Shown here in pieces: positions 6,388 to 6,393 of a stretch of 6,393 nucleotides of DNA. Source of the DNA: Deltaproteobacteria bacterium (GTDB lineage: Bacteria; Desulfobacterota_B; Binatia; Bin18); assembly GCA_012271025.1 (NCBI GenBank), contig JAAXHF010000710.1, positions 1 through 6,393 on the forward strand. The letters run 5' to 3'. A program made the position numbers and the translations under genes. The first letter of the stretch is position 1, and every line of letters begins with the position of its first letter. The notes below the pieces were generated by a model that made no database searches, was not told where the DNA came from, and saw nothing but the letters and a program-made list of their open reading frames with translations.

Positions 6388-6393
6388 ATGAAG
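6388..6393 (+). CDS. Start of a further gene (Met-Lys only), truncated by window edge
   Basis: ATG AAG preceded by a strong Shine-Dalgarno and placed 14 bases after the PanE-like stop. Only two codons are visible, so nothing can be said about the product from its sequence. Its position makes it the next member of the operon. A flavin-dependent monooxygenase partner for the FMN reductase is one possibility, purely by context. Confidence 0.6.

Noticed and set aside
1..6393. CRISPR array, tRNA, rRNA, insertion sequence or phage attachment site
   Set aside because: I searched by eye and found no regularly spaced direct repeats, no cloverleaf-like element, no transposase reading frame and no long terminal repeats.

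Overview
The window is a GC-rich, gene-dense bacterial stretch. Uncultivated proteobacteria-like or Binatota/Tectomicrobia-like lineages would fit the gene families and codon use, but no marker gene is present, so this is only an impression. It has six substantial coding regions, the first six bases of a seventh gene, and no RNA genes, insertion sequences, CRISPR arrays or long repeats that I could see.

Left part (1-1291): the C-terminal ~400 codons of a DNA N6-adenine methyltransferase. It opens almost exactly at its catalytic NPPY motif, so the SAM-binding half lies off the left edge. It is followed by a short convergent spacer and a minus-strand gene for a small SnoaL/NTF2-fold protein (1292-1699).

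Middle (1700-1824): a 125-bp divergent intergenic region. It carries a ribosome binding site for each flanking gene, a weak sigma70-like promoter match facing right, and small inverted repeats overlapping that promoter.

Right part (1825-6393): a tight plus-strand run that looks like one operon. It encodes a cytoplasmic beta-lactamase-fold serine hydrolase (family VIII esterase type), a signal-peptide-bearing TPR protein of unknown function joined to the hydrolase by an ATGA stop/start overlap, an NAD(P)H-dependent FMN reductase, a ketopantoate-reductase-family (PanE/ApbA) oxidoreductase, and then a further gene starting at 6388 behind a strong Shine-Dalgarno sequence. Gaps are -4, 25, 34 and 14 bases.

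Taken together, the SnoaL-fold protein, serine hydrolase, flavin reductase and PanE-like reductase look like a small-molecule conversion locus (degradative or secondary metabolic) rather than housekeeping. The substrate cannot be read from the sequence. The flavin reductase suggests that a flavin-dependent monooxygenase may be encoded nearby, possibly by the gene beginning at the right edge. The least explained element is the exported TPR protein, which has several His/aromatic-rich motifs outside its TPR units and is translationally coupled to the hydrolase.
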